Shown: positions 19,059-28,400 of the stretch, piece by piece
Numbering within the stretch: the stretch's first letter is position 1
Layout: each line of letters opens with the position of its first letter
Source: Ignatzschineria indica
GTDB lineage: Bacteria > Pseudomonadota > Gammaproteobacteria > Cardiobacteriales > Wohlfahrtiimonadaceae
Direction: 5' to 3'
Length of the DNA stretch: 64,000 nucleotides
NCBI RefSeq assembly: GCF_003121925.1
Contig: NZ_QEWR01000002.1
Location: 1,302,001 to 1,366,000, forward strand
Program-made: the position numbers and the translations under genes
Notes under the pieces: generated by a model
What the model saw: the letters and a program-made list of their open reading frames with translations, nothing else
Databases searched by the model: none
What the model was told of the DNA's origin: nothing

Positions 19059-19898
19059 TCAATCAATCACATCTATCTTTTTCGGAGATCGGCTCATCTC
19101 ATCTGGTAAGCGCATTCTGTTTTCTTCAACATAAGCACGAAAACTATGGCTGTTTGCCTGCGCTCGCTCAAAACTTTCCTTGAGATCCTCCGTTACATGG
19201 TCTGCATAGATATCTTCCCGTAACTCTTCCTGATATAACTCACCCAAGACATAACGCAAACCCAATACAACTTCATTACTGGCGATCTTGCCCTTTAATC
19301 TCGCACCATTACCTGATCTGCCACTTCTTGCCTTTCCTAGGTTGACATGTCGTATACCAAAATCGATATAAGTATTATCAAAAGGTTGATAACTAAGACC
19401 GAATCCAACATTCCATGCAAAATTATATTGCCGATTTTTAGCATACATCTGCCCTAAACTCCTCCCAGAAGTCGTTACTTGAGCAATACCTACTCCTGCC
19501 ATTCCATAAAAAGAGAGGGCATCTCCTAAAGGGGTACTTAAGTAGTTATTCCACATTAGACGCTGTGTCTTCACTCCCTGATAAGAATCCCCCGCTAAAT
19601 GAGAAGCTCTACCTTGATGTCGCTGAGAGTGAGGAAAAAGATATTCCAATTCCGATCGAAATGCGCTATTCCACTGATACCCGATAGAGAGAGAACCATT
19701 TAAAAAGCTCTTTTTAGCAGAATTTTGATTAGTATCTCTCTGATTATCAAAGGGGAACCCTTCCATTTTTTTTACATCTTGTCTAACACCTAAAGCATTT
19801 GCACCTATATAAAATCCCTTCTCAACCTCTGCCATCGAATAGGGCGAGAATCCCAATAATATAACGGCGAATAGGGATCGCATTTTCATATTCTGCAT
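19059..19898 (-). CDS. Outer-membrane beta-barrel protein, porin-like fold
   Basis: A secreted protein of 279 residues with a cleavable signal peptide (SLFAVILLGFSPYSMA, cut before EVEKGFY). Alternating hydrophobic strands follow, of the Opa/OMP_b-brl type: GFYIGANALGVRQ, GSLSIGYQWNSAFRSELEYLF, AWNVGFGLSYQPFDNTYIDF, NEVVLGLRYVLG. After the last strand comes a charged helical tail of about 55 residues that such small barrels normally lack. Start choice is uncertain: ATG 19898 touches AGAGGAAGG, and ATG 19889 has better spacing. Function is unknown; a surface structural or adhesion role is only a guess. Confidence 0.8.
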   Translation of the reverse strand: MQNMKMRSLFAVILLGFSPYSMAEVEKGFYIGANALGVRQDVKKMEGFPFDNQRDTNQNSAKKSFLNGSLSIGYQWNSAFRSELEYLFPHSQRHQGRASHLAGDSYQGVKTQRLMWNNYLSTPLGDALSFYGMAGVGIAQVTTSGRSLGQMYAKNRQYNFAWNVGFGLSYQPFDNTYIDFGIRHVNLGKARSGRSGNGARLKGKIASNEVVLGLRYVLGELYQEELREDIYADHVTEDLKESFERAQANSHSFRAYVEENRMRLPDEMSRSPKKIDVID

Positions 19899-20031
19899 CC
19901 TTCCTCTAATTTAATAAAAAGATATTATCTATTCCCTGCGGGAAAAATTAACTTCTTATAATTCTAGATAGAAAATTGATAATAGAGGAATTTCTCAGAA
20001 ATGATTTTTTATACAACTAGTGGCACTATCG

Positions 20032-21129
20032 CTACCAATCCTTATCTACGCCCTTATCTATTTCTGTTGTAAAGTGCACTCTTTTCGCTAAATGGGTCAA
20101 AATAGTATACGGAATCGTTCCTGCCCAAGCGGCTACTTTTTCGATCGGCAATCTCTCACCAAAGATCTCTACCGATTGATCCCATGCATTTTGAGGAACG
20201 GAACGTAGATCGATCATCATCATATCCATAGCGGGTCGACCAACAATTTTAGCGCGATGTTCACCCACTAAAACATAAGCCTCCTCACTAATTTCCCGAG
20301 GATAACAATCGGCATACCCACAGGCAACAACACCTATCGGCATTCTCTCTGTTGCGATAAATTTAGCACCATAACCTACACTCTCACCGGCTTCAATCTC
20401 CGTCGTATGAATCACTTTTGAACGAAGCGTTAAGAGAGGCCGAAGTCCAAAATCAGCCCCCACTTTTCCATCAATAGGAGAAATACCATAGAGTGAGATC
20501 CCCATCCGCACAATCGATTGATGTGTTGCTGGTGCTTGTAAAATAGCGGCTGAATTGGCTAATGATTGAGGAAGTCCTAATGGATCTAATTGCGCCATTC
20601 GCTCAATCTGTTTTGGAAAGAGTGGTGAGTTTTCTTCATCTGAAGTTGCAAAATGGGTCATTAAGGTAATAGATGCAACCGAAGAGAGTTTCTGTAAACG
20701 CGCAACAACAGAGAATGCTTCTTCTGGTGTAAACCCTAATCGATGCATCCCTGTATCAATCTTCACAAAGATACCGATGGGCGTAGCAAGATTCGACGCC
20801 TCTAACATCTGAAGTTGCTTCTCATTACCTATCGCTACAAGATAATTAGCTTCACTGGCTCGTTGATACTCCTCTTTCGCGAAGACCCCTTCTAATAACA
20901 AGATCGGAAGTGTCCCTCCCTTTTGTCGGATATCATCAGCCTCTTCTCGCATCGCAACAGCAATATAATCCACCATTCGATTAACAATCGGCAACATATT
21001 CTCCACCCGATGTCCATATGCATCGGCTTTCAAAACAGCACAATGTTGGCTCTGGGGCGATTTTCCCTTTAAGATCTCGATATTATTCTCTAATGCTGCA
21101 TTAGAAAAGTAAGCGATTAACGGTCTCAT
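20032..21129 (-). CDS. alr: Alanine racemase
   Basis: A PLP enzyme interconverting L- and D-alanine for peptidoglycan, cytosolic, 365 residues from ATG 21129, which has AGAGG upstream. The open frame starts six codons earlier, but that start has no better site. PLP Lys34 is in AVLKADAYGH, the same number as in E. coli. The other-face tyrosine lies in MGISLYGISPIDG, and GYGAKF and GYADCYPR are also present. It is encoded alone on the minus strand. Confidence 0.96.
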   Translation of the reverse strand: MRPLIAYFSNAALENNIEILKGKSPQSQHCAVLKADAYGHRVENMLPIVNRMVDYIAVAMREEADDIRQKGGTLPILLLEGVFAKEEYQRASEANYLVAIGNEKQLQMLEASNLATPIGIFVKIDTGMHRLGFTPEEAFSVVARLQKLSSVASITLMTHFATSDEENSPLFPKQIERMAQLDPLGLPQSLANSAAILQAPATHQSIVRMGISLYGISPIDGKVGADFGLRPLLTLRSKVIHTTEIEAGESVGYGAKFIATERMPIGVVACGYADCYPREISEEAYVLVGEHRAKIVGRPAMDMMMIDLRSVPQNAWDQSVEIFGERLPIEKVAAWAGTIPYTILTHLAKRVHFTTEIDKGVDKDW

Positions 21130-21552
21130 ATATTTCCTCTCAATCACTCAATACGATCACGATTTTGTTAAAGCTTTCAGAACATCTCAAAACAGGATCG
21201 TACGGCATTGGTTCTACTAAAAATTATCTTATTATTGGTAACACCTGCCCATTATATGGAAAAAGAGATTAGCCTCTTCCTATGAAGATATCTGCTAATC
21301 TCTCTCAATCTGATGATGATTGGGCAGTGAAATTGTACTACTACTTCTAACAGTGACCAAGTCCTGATCCCCTAAGGGCTATTGATTATCCAATTTAAGA
21401 GCTCTGTTTAATCGAATGATTACGCATTCAATCTTGCATCTAACCAGATATGGAAGCCCCTTCATTGATGACAACTCATTGATGACAACTCATTGACGAC
21501 CACTAATTGATTCTCACCAATTATTCTCACCCATTAATTATTGATTAGATCA
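21130..21552. other. Gap between gst-like gene and alr, no gene seen
   Basis: About 420 bases between two minus-strand genes. No reading frame or terminator with a T run is convincing. The end nearest the GST-like gene holds a short tandem repeat. The alr promoter should lie in the right-hand bases on the low-coordinate side of alr's neighbour, but was not located. Confidence 0.4.
21463..21504. repeat. Tandem 14-base repeat, three units
   Basis: CATTGATGACAACT occurs perfectly at 21463-21476 and 21477-21490, followed by a diverged third unit CATTGACGACCACT (21491-21504). It lies just past the stop of the GST-like gene. Confidence 0.8.
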
Positions 21553-22218
21553 TCACCCATCGATATTTTGGAAAAGAATTCCACCACGCCCTTTTTGAAT
21601 CTCTATAAATCTCTCTGTCCAATCGCCAGCGATAATCTGTAGAACCGCATGATGTGTTAAGAGCTTATTGCTTAAAGCTTCCAGTTTTGGGAAATCAGCC
21701 AAAATATTCTCAACACCAATTGAGGTCAACGCATCAAAGCGGATAAACATCGGTGCTAATACAATATCAACAGCGGTCATTGTCTCCCCAATGAAGTAGT
21801 TACGTCCACAACGCTCCTCAAGAACAGCTAAAGTTCCTCTCATCGTAGCAAAGTGCTTCTCAACTTCCTCATGGCTTTTGGCGCCCATGCTCATATATTG
21901 TGGGCCATATAGCTCACCGGCAACCCCTGCCCAAGCACGCTGAATCGCTCTTTTTGCCGGCAATTTAGCATAGATAGAAGGGACTTTATGTAGCTCTTCG
22001 ATATATTCTACAATCGCCATCGACTCAAAAAGTACCTCTCCCGTTGTCACTTTCATGACAGGCACCTTCCCTAAAGGAGACCACTCTTTAAACCACTCTG
22101 GTAATTCAGCATGAGGATCGAGCCAGATCGACTCAAAATCAACCGCTTTCTCATTCAATGCAATGAGAACTCTCTGCACAAAGGGGCAGAATGGATACCC
22201 CACTACTTGATAACTCAT
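21553..22218 (-). CDS. Glutathione S-transferase-like protein
   Basis: A 221-residue cytosolic protein with a thioredoxin-fold N-terminal domain and an all-helical C-terminal domain. The active-site region reads GYPFCPFVQR with Cys11, the Cys-Pro-Phe pattern of omega- or glutaredoxin-like GSTs rather than the Tyr/Ser classes. GKVPVM (cis-proline) and FESMAIVEYIEEL (gamma-glutamyl contact) support glutathione binding. GGGAGG lies six bases before the ATG. The specific reaction is unknown; thiol transfer or dehydroascorbate-type activity is inferred from Cys11. Confidence 0.88.
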   Translation of the reverse strand: MSYQVVGYPFCPFVQRVLIALNEKAVDFESIWLDPHAELPEWFKEWSPLGKVPVMKVTTGEVLFESMAIVEYIEELHKVPSIYAKLPAKRAIQRAWAGVAGELYGPQYMSMGAKSHEEVEKHFATMRGTLAVLEERCGRNYFIGETMTAVDIVLAPMFIRFDALTSIGVENILADFPKLEALSNKLLTHHAVLQIIAGDWTERFIEIQKGRGGILFQNIDG

Positions 22219-22311
22219 ATTGACCTCCCGGTTCTAATTTTAATAAGTCGCTTATTCATGCACCCATTTCACCAAACGAATCTCCATTAAAGAGTCTATT
22301 AAGCATTCGCA

Positions 22312-22340
22312 TTGACATGGGCAAAACATAGGTATATTGC
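22312..22340 (+). promoter_or_regulatory. Sigma70-like promoter candidate
   Basis: A perfect TTGACA at 22312-22317, followed by TATATT (15-base spacing) or TATTGC (17-base spacing). It would give a leader of about 460 bases before ygfZ, or a small RNA. Confidence 0.4.
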
Positions 22341-22684
22341 TCTTTTTAGTCTATCATAAGGAGAGAATAAAGAAGCGATTATACAAACTTCCCTCAACTT
22401 TCAAAATAAGATTGAGAGAAAAATTATTTCGCACAATTGCGCTACAATAGAGTAAGGCATCAAGAGAGAGAGAAGGAGAGACCTGAAGTGATTATCGAAA
22501 TGAGATATCTGGTACGAGACTAAATCTTATACGCTACGTTATCTGCGGTTACTAGAGTAGATATCACTTGAGAAGGTCGATCACTACAAGTTTTATCGTC
22601 TTCATCAGCTTCGTTGATTTCACTGATCATACCGATATCGAACTGATACATAACTATTAGATCTCACTTCCTTTCAAATGATCC

Positions 22685-22716
22685 AACAATTCAACAATTC
22701 AACAATTCAACAATTC
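22685..22716. repeat. Octanucleotide tandem repeat (AACAATTC)4
   Basis: Four perfect copies of AACAATTC at 22685-22692, 22693-22700, 22701-22708 and 22709-22716, then a partial copy. It lies about 90 bases before the ygfZ start. Confidence 0.95.
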
Positions 22717-22804
22717 AATTACAAAACAACAAAAACAGAAAACGATACAACCATAAAACTAAACTACTCATAGATCTCAATATTCAACATCGGGAGAATT
22801 TTAT

Positions 22805-23497
22805 ATGTCAATTCAACTTAGTCGACTTACCGTTACCGGCAAAGATGCCGCTACTTTTCTACAAGGCCAAATTACAGCAGATGTTAATCACTTAACCTCA
22901 CTCTATCCTGAAAAAGAGAATCAAGGGTTAGCGGCAATCTGTAATCGTCAAGGGCGCGTCATGACCCTCTTTTGGATGATTAAGATCGATGATGAAACAT
23001 TTCATCTTTTTCTGCCTAACGATCTAGCGGAAACGATCGAAAAGCATCTAAAAATCTTTATCTTTCGTTCAAAAGTCACATTACAGCTAGAATCCCCCAC
23101 GGCAGAAGAGCTAGCACAGCTTCCTGAAGGTCTCGCTATTCCTTGGATTACGACAGAAAATAGTGAGGCATATGTTCCTCAGATGTTAAGTCTAGATCTT
23201 CTAGGGGCAATTAGTTTTAAAAAGGGTTGCTATACCGGACAAGAGATCGTTGCTAGAATGCAATATTTAGGAAAGCATAAAAGACGCTTAGCCCTTATCA
23301 CCGCAGAAGAGATGAAGGATCTAACATGCAATGCTCTTATTACAAATCAAAGCGGTAAAGAGGCAGGAACAGTTGTCTATCATCAAGGTCATCAGGCTTT
23401 TGCTGTTGTAAGATTGGAAGAGATTGAAGATACCCCCCTTAAGATCAATGCCACTATCACAATTGATAAAATCTGGCATGATGAAGAAGATCTATAG
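22805..23497 (+). CDS. ygfZ: YgfZ/GcvT-type folate-binding Fe-S maintenance protein
   Basis: A tetrahydrofolate-dependent protein that supports repair or assembly of certain Fe-S enzymes. The signature K-G-C-Y-T-G-Q-E is intact (FKKGCYTGQEIVARMQ, about residues 139-154), including the conserved cysteine. At 230 residues it is shorter than the 326 of E. coli YgfZ, and the missing part looks like the middle of the first domain; short forms exist elsewhere. The N-terminus (MSIQLSRLTVTGKDAATFLQ) is normal. GGGAG precedes the ATG. It is 73 bases upstream of pfkA, with no terminator between. Confidence 0.9.
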   Translation: MSIQLSRLTVTGKDAATFLQGQITADVNHLTSLYPEKENQGLAAICNRQGRVMTLFWMIKIDDETFHLFLPNDLAETIEKHLKIFIFRSKVTLQLESPTAEELAQLPEGLAIPWITTENSEAYVPQMLSLDLLGAISFKKGCYTGQEIVARMQYLGKHKRRLALITAEEMKDLTCNALITNQSGKEAGTVVYHQGHQAFAVVRLEEIEDTPLKINATITIDKIWHDEEDL

Positions 23498-23570
23498 GTG
23501 AGTTAGGTTTCACTTTTAGCGATTACCCCTCATAGTTCATACCATCGATGCCTTCAAGGAGAGAAAATAG

Positions 23571-24602
23571 ATGAGTCAAAAACATATTGGAATTTTAACT
23601 GCCGGCGGAGATTGCCAAGGATTAAATGCAGCATTACGCGGAATTACCCTCTCTGCTCTCAAAGAGGGTTGGAAAGTGACCGGAATTCATGATGGGTTTC
23701 TCGGCCTTGCTGAGATGGCTCATAGTGAGCTAACCTTCGCTGATGTCTACGATATTGCCGGAACTGGTGGAACAATTCTCGGTACTGGTCGCGGAGGTGG
23801 CAAAGCACAAAATACAGAAGACGCCGTTGCGGCCTGTGTCGAAAGCTTTAAGGCATTAGAACTCGATGCACTCATCTGCTTAGGTGGCGATGGAACTCAA
23901 CGATTTGCCTCCTATCTCCATGCCGCCGGCGTTCCTGTCGTCACTCTCCCCAAAACGATCGATAATGATATCGCCCATACCGATGTAACATTCGGATATG
24001 ATACTGCGGTTCACGTCTCTGTTATGGCATTAGATCGATTAAGAACTACGGCCGACTCCCACCATCGTCTTATGATTTTGGAAGTGATGGGACGAGATGC
24101 CGGGTGGTTAGCTGCAGGTGCGGCTTTAGCCGGCTCTGCCGATATCTGCCTGATTCCTGAGATTCCCTACTCTTTAGAAGCGATTGTAGAATATACGCGA
24201 AAAAATATTAAAAATCGCCGGTCAGCACTATTGGTTGTCGCTGAAGGAGCGATCTCTCAAGAGAATCATCGTCTAGGTTTAACGCCGAAAAAACATGCCG
24301 AAGCGATCAAATTGGTCGATAGTATTCCTGAACTAACAGGAATGCAGTCGCGCTTAACAACATTAGGTTATGTCAGCCGTGGTGGTGCTCCTACAGCTGC
24401 AGATCGGATCTTTGCAACTCAATGTGGCACCAAAGCGATTGAACTTGTCAAAGAGGGGCGCTTCGGCGTTATGGTCGCAGATCAAGGCCGTCAACTTGTT
24501 GCGGTTCCCCTCGAAGAGGTTGCCGGCAATCCACGCCTCATTCCTGTTGATCATCCATTGATTGAGACGATGCGTGCAACCAATATCTGTCTTGGAATTT
24601 AA
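23571..24602 (+). CDS. pfkA: 6-phosphofructokinase, group III (mixed-signature) type
   Basis: Phosphorylates fructose 6-phosphate in glycolysis. In its 343 residues, the N-terminal phosphate-donor site GILTAGGDCQGLN and the block LGGDGT (about 104-109) are seen. The glycine after GGD predicts ATP rather than pyrophosphate as donor. The catalytic block reads PKTIDND (127-133), where classical ATP-PfkA has PGTIDND. Gly together with Lys is the combination of group III PFKs. Substrate blocks MGRDAGWLAAGAAL and RGGAPTAADR are present. AAGGAGAG lies upstream of the ATG. Donor specificity is inferred. Confidence 0.9.
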   Translation: MSQKHIGILTAGGDCQGLNAALRGITLSALKEGWKVTGIHDGFLGLAEMAHSELTFADVYDIAGTGGTILGTGRGGGKAQNTEDAVAACVESFKALELDALICLGGDGTQRFASYLHAAGVPVVTLPKTIDNDIAHTDVTFGYDTAVHVSVMALDRLRTTADSHHRLMILEVMGRDAGWLAAGAALAGSADICLIPEIPYSLEAIVEYTRKNIKNRRSALLVVAEGAISQENHRLGLTPKKHAEAIKLVDSIPELTGMQSRLTTLGYVSRGGAPTAADRIFATQCGTKAIELVKEGRFGVMVADQGRQLVAVPLEEVAGNPRLIPVDHPLIETMRATNICLGI

Positions 24603-24750
24603 TCTCGTCTCTTTTGAGATTTTAAATAAGGAACTGATCAGGGATAATAGAGAGAAAAAGAGAGGCTAAAAGAAGATGTTATCACAAACGTTTCTCCTCT
24701 CTTCACGCTTTTAAAGCCTATCATCACCCCGATTGAGGAGGCAAAATATT

Positions 24751-24781
24751 ATGATGTTGCCCATAAAACTGATAACATCAT
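24751..24781 (+). repeat. Small inverted repeat upstream of ridA
   Basis: ATGATGTT (24751-24758) faces AACATCAT (24774-24781), 63 bases before the ridA start. The spacing suits either an RNA hairpin or an operator; there is nothing to decide between them. Confidence 0.45.
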
Positions 24782-24843
24782 ACTCCTTTACCGGAATTTT
24801 CCAGTTATATCTATAGAAGTTTATAAAATCAAAATTGAACAGT

Positions 24844-25233
24844 ATGAAGAAAATTATTAGCACAGCTCATGCCCCAGCGGCAGTCGGTCCTTATTCACAA
24901 GGTAATGTCTTTGAGAATCTTGTTTTCACATCAGGGCAGCTTCCACTTAACCCTGAAACGATGAAGTTTCCAGAAGGGGGAATTAAAGAGCAAGCAGCAC
25001 AAGCCCTTCAAAACCTCAAAGCAATCTTAGAAGCTGCGGATGCGGATTTTAGCACCGTCTTAAAAGTGACCTGTTATCTTGATGATATCAATGACTTTGC
25101 CGATTTTAATGAAGTCTACACTGAATTTTTCGGCACTGAGAATGCACCAGCACGCTCCTGCTTTGAAGTGGGTGCATTACCGATGGGTGCATTAGTTGAA
25201 ATTGAAGCGATTGCTTATCGTAAAATCGATTAA
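24844..25233 (+). CDS. ridA: Enamine/imine deaminase RidA family
   Basis: Hydrolyses reactive enamine/imine intermediates such as 2-aminoacrylate produced by PLP dehydratases. It has 129 residues from ATG 24844 (MKKIISTAHAPAAVGPYSQG). The frame opens three codons earlier at a TTG that is not the family start. Conserved blocks are FTSGQLPLNPET and the catalytic arginine in NAPARSCFEVGALP. No good ribosome binding site is seen. A strong terminator follows. Confidence 0.95.
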   Translation: MKKIISTAHAPAAVGPYSQGNVFENLVFTSGQLPLNPETMKFPEGGIKEQAAQALQNLKAILEAADADFSTVLKVTCYLDDINDFADFNEVYTEFFGTENAPARSCFEVGALPMGALVEIEAIAYRKID

Positions 25234-25308
25234 GGTCTGATTAAGAGTCGACTAGTAATCGTCAATTAAAAATTCGGATAAAAAGTCGAAGAAAAGCAAT
25301 AAAGAGAG

Positions 25309-25338
25309 GGAGCCTGACAGAATCATGGCTCCTTTTTT
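25309..25338 (+). terminator. Rho-independent terminator after ridA
   Basis: GGAGCC (25309-25314), 12-base loop, GGCTCC (25327-25332), then six T (25333-25338). Confidence 0.85.
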
Positions 25339-25420
25339 GTTACCCTCTTTTTTCAACATCAACAAACAGAAACTTGTGACAGAAACTTATGAATTACCGA
25401 GTTCACGAGCAGAACCCAAT

Positions 25421-25465
25421 AAAAAAGAGAAAGGCCAGAAGATCTATCAATCCTCTAGCCTTTCT
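25421..25465 (-). terminator. Terminator after the acrAB operon
   Basis: AGAAAGGC (25428-25435) pairs with GCCTTTCT (25458-25465). On the minus strand the stem is followed by a T run (complement of 25421-25426). Confidence 0.75.
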
Positions 25466-25494
25466 AATAGTTATTTTGAGCTACTTATTTCTGC

Positions 25495-28400
25495 CTATTG
25501 CGCAGGAGCATCCACCTCTTTAGTTTGCTCTGATGGCTTATCTCCAGCTTCATCGCGCTTCTTCTTATCCCGATTGAGGAGAATATAGAAGACCGGTGTA
25601 TAGAGTAGAACGAGTAGCGTTCCTCCAATCATTCCACCAACAACGATGCGACCGACAACATTTTGTGCGCCGGCACCGGCACCTGTTGATAAGGCTAACG
25701 GCATCACACCAAGTCCAAAAGCGAGAGAAGTCATCACAATAGGGCGAAGTCGCTCTTGCGAGGCTCGAATAGTAGCATCAATCGTTGACATCCCTTCGCG
25801 AACAAGATCGCGCGCAAACTCAACAATCAAAATCGCATTCTTCGAGGTCAAGCCGATTGTTGTTAATAATCCCACCTGGAAGTAGACATCATTTTCTATT
25901 CCGAGGAGTCTTGCGGTAATCACTGCACCCACAACACCTACAGGAATTGTTAAGAGTACAGAGATCGGTACCTTCCATGACTCGTAGAGCGCCGCTAAGC
26001 TAAGGAAGATAACAAAGACCGAGACTAACAACAACATCACCTGAGAGTTTCCGGCCTCTTGCTCCTCATAGGAAGTATCAGTCCAAGCAACATTGATCCC
26101 TTGTGGTAGATGTTCTCTGACTAATATCTCAATCGCATCCATCGCTTCCCCGGTACTCTTACCTGGTGCAGCATTGATTGAGAGCGGGAATGAGGAGAAC
26201 CCATCAAAACGGTTAAGTTGTGGTGGACCATAAGACCAACGCCCCTTTGCAAATGCACTAAATGGCACCATTTCACCCTTCGCATTACGAACATACCAGC
26301 TATTAAAATCATCCGGCATCATACGATAAGGCGCATCTGCTTTCACCTGAACATGTTTCACACGACCACGATCGATAAAGTCATTCACATACATTCCTCC
26401 CCAAGCAATTGAGAGTGCAGTATTGATATCTCCAACCGATACCTGTAATGCTTGTGCCTTTTCTCGATCAATATCGACATGATATTGCGCCGTATCAAAC
26501 TGTCCACCGGGACGCAAAGTAGCGATATCAAGATCAGGAGATGTCGCAGCTAAACCGATAAACTTCATCACAGAGTTCATCAAGGTGTCGTGCCCTAATC
26601 CAATCGTATCTTGAAGTTGGAAACTTACACCCGTTGCCGTCCCTAACTCAATAATCGGTGGCGGACTAAAGACAAAGATCTGCGCTTCTGGAATATTGAT
26701 AAAGTATTTCTGTAAGCGATCCATGAGTGCTGGAATCGATTCATATGCAGATTTACGATCCTCCCAAGGGCGAAGCTTAACAAAGAACATCCCCTGCTCA
26801 CTTCCCTGTCCTGAGAAGCTAAAGCCAGCAACAGTCATCACCGATTCGACCGTCTTTTTCTCTTCATTAATCAGGTAATCAGCAATCTCTTGAAGTGGGA
26901 TCTCTGTCTGATTGAGTGAAGTTCCATTAGGGTTAATGGTCATCCCAATTAAGATCCCTTGGTCCTCATCTGGCAAGAAGCTCTTTGGCAACTTCATAAA
27001 TTGATGTCCAATTGCCCCTAAACCGACAATAAGAAGAAGGACAAAAATCAACGGATGTTTCAAGACTTTCGCAATCGTCTTAGTATAAGTATCACTCACC
27101 TTATCAAAGCCGATATTGAAATATTTAACGGCTAATCCAATCACCTTATTGAAAGGTGCAAAGAGCTTCTGTAAGAAGCGCCCGAATGCCGTTTTAGGAA
27201 CATGATGCTCTTTATGATCTCTTAATAATGTGGCGCACATCGCCGGAGTAAAGATAATAGCGACAATCACAGAGAGCAACATGGCTGTAATAATTGTGAC
27301 CGAGAATTGACGATAGATAACCCCTGTTGCGCCCCCTAAGAAGGCCATCGGTACAAATACCGCTGAGAGAACGACCCCAATTCCGATCAAGGCGCCTGTG
27401 ATCTGATCCATCGAGCGACGAGTCGCCTCAAGGGGAGATACCTTCTCCTCCTCCATGATACGTTCCACATTCTCTACAACAACAATCGCATCATCAACCA
27501 ATAGACCAATCGCTAATACCAGCGCAAAGAGCGTTAAAGTATTGAGATTGAATCCCAATAGATCCAGAATCAACATTGTTCCCGCTAAAACATAGGGAAT
27601 CGCTAACATCGGAATAATCGTTGCCCGAATATTTTTCAGGAAGAAGAAGACAACAATAAATACCAGGATAATAGCATCGATCAATGTCTCTTCCACACTA
27701 GCAACTGAATATTCAACAAAGGGCGTTGTGTCATAAGGGAAGGTGTAAGCTAAACCAGATGGGAAATCTACTGAGATCTTCTCTAAATAACTCTTCACCG
27801 CCGTTGCCGTATCAAGCGCGTTTGCTCCCGATGCAAGACTCACAGCAAGCCCCGCAGCTGGAGTGTTATTATATTTTACGGCAACTGCTTCTGATTCAGG
27901 CGATAACTCAACACGCGCAACATCTGAAAGGAGTACTTCACTTCCATCTTCATTCACTCGTAATTGAATCGCTTTAAACTCTTCTGGACTCTGCAGTAAT
28001 GACTGCGAGGTGACGGTATAACTAATCAGCTGATCCTTCACCGCCGGCATCGCACCTAATGCCCCTAATGTTGCCTGAGAGTTTTGCTCTTTAATCGCGG
28101 CGACAACATCTGTTGGCGTCATATTATATTTATAGAGCTTTATGGGATCGAGCCAGATATTCATCGCATAACTTGAACCGAAAAATTGAATCTCACCCAC
28201 GCCCCCAATTCGGCTCATCTGATCTTCAAGTGTTGAGGAGATATAATCACCAATATCTCCGGAAGACATCGATCCGTCAGGCGAATAGAAGCCAACAACT
28301 AAGAGGAATGAGCCACTGGTCTTCGCAATGGTCACCCCCTGTTGCTGTACCGCTTGTGGCAGTTTGCTCAATGATTGTTGAATCTTATTTTGAACCTGAA

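Larger units (their letters stand above)
22219..22804. other. 586-base gap before ygfZ with promoter-like and repeat sequences
   Basis: There is no gene of normal size here. It contains a sigma70-like element near 22312, an 11-codon GTG-started frame with a good AAGGAG (about 22474-22525) that is too short to call, and the octamer repeat at 22685. The ygfZ ribosome binding site is GGGAG before 22805. Confidence 0.45.

Noticed and set aside
24658-24703. AAGAGAGG/CCTCTCTT inverted repeat as a pfkA terminator
   Set aside because: The loop is 30 bases and there is no T run; too weak to call.
25325-25588. 87-codon plus-strand frame between ridA and acrB
   Set aside because: It spans two terminators and runs antisense into the end of acrB; there is no coding character.
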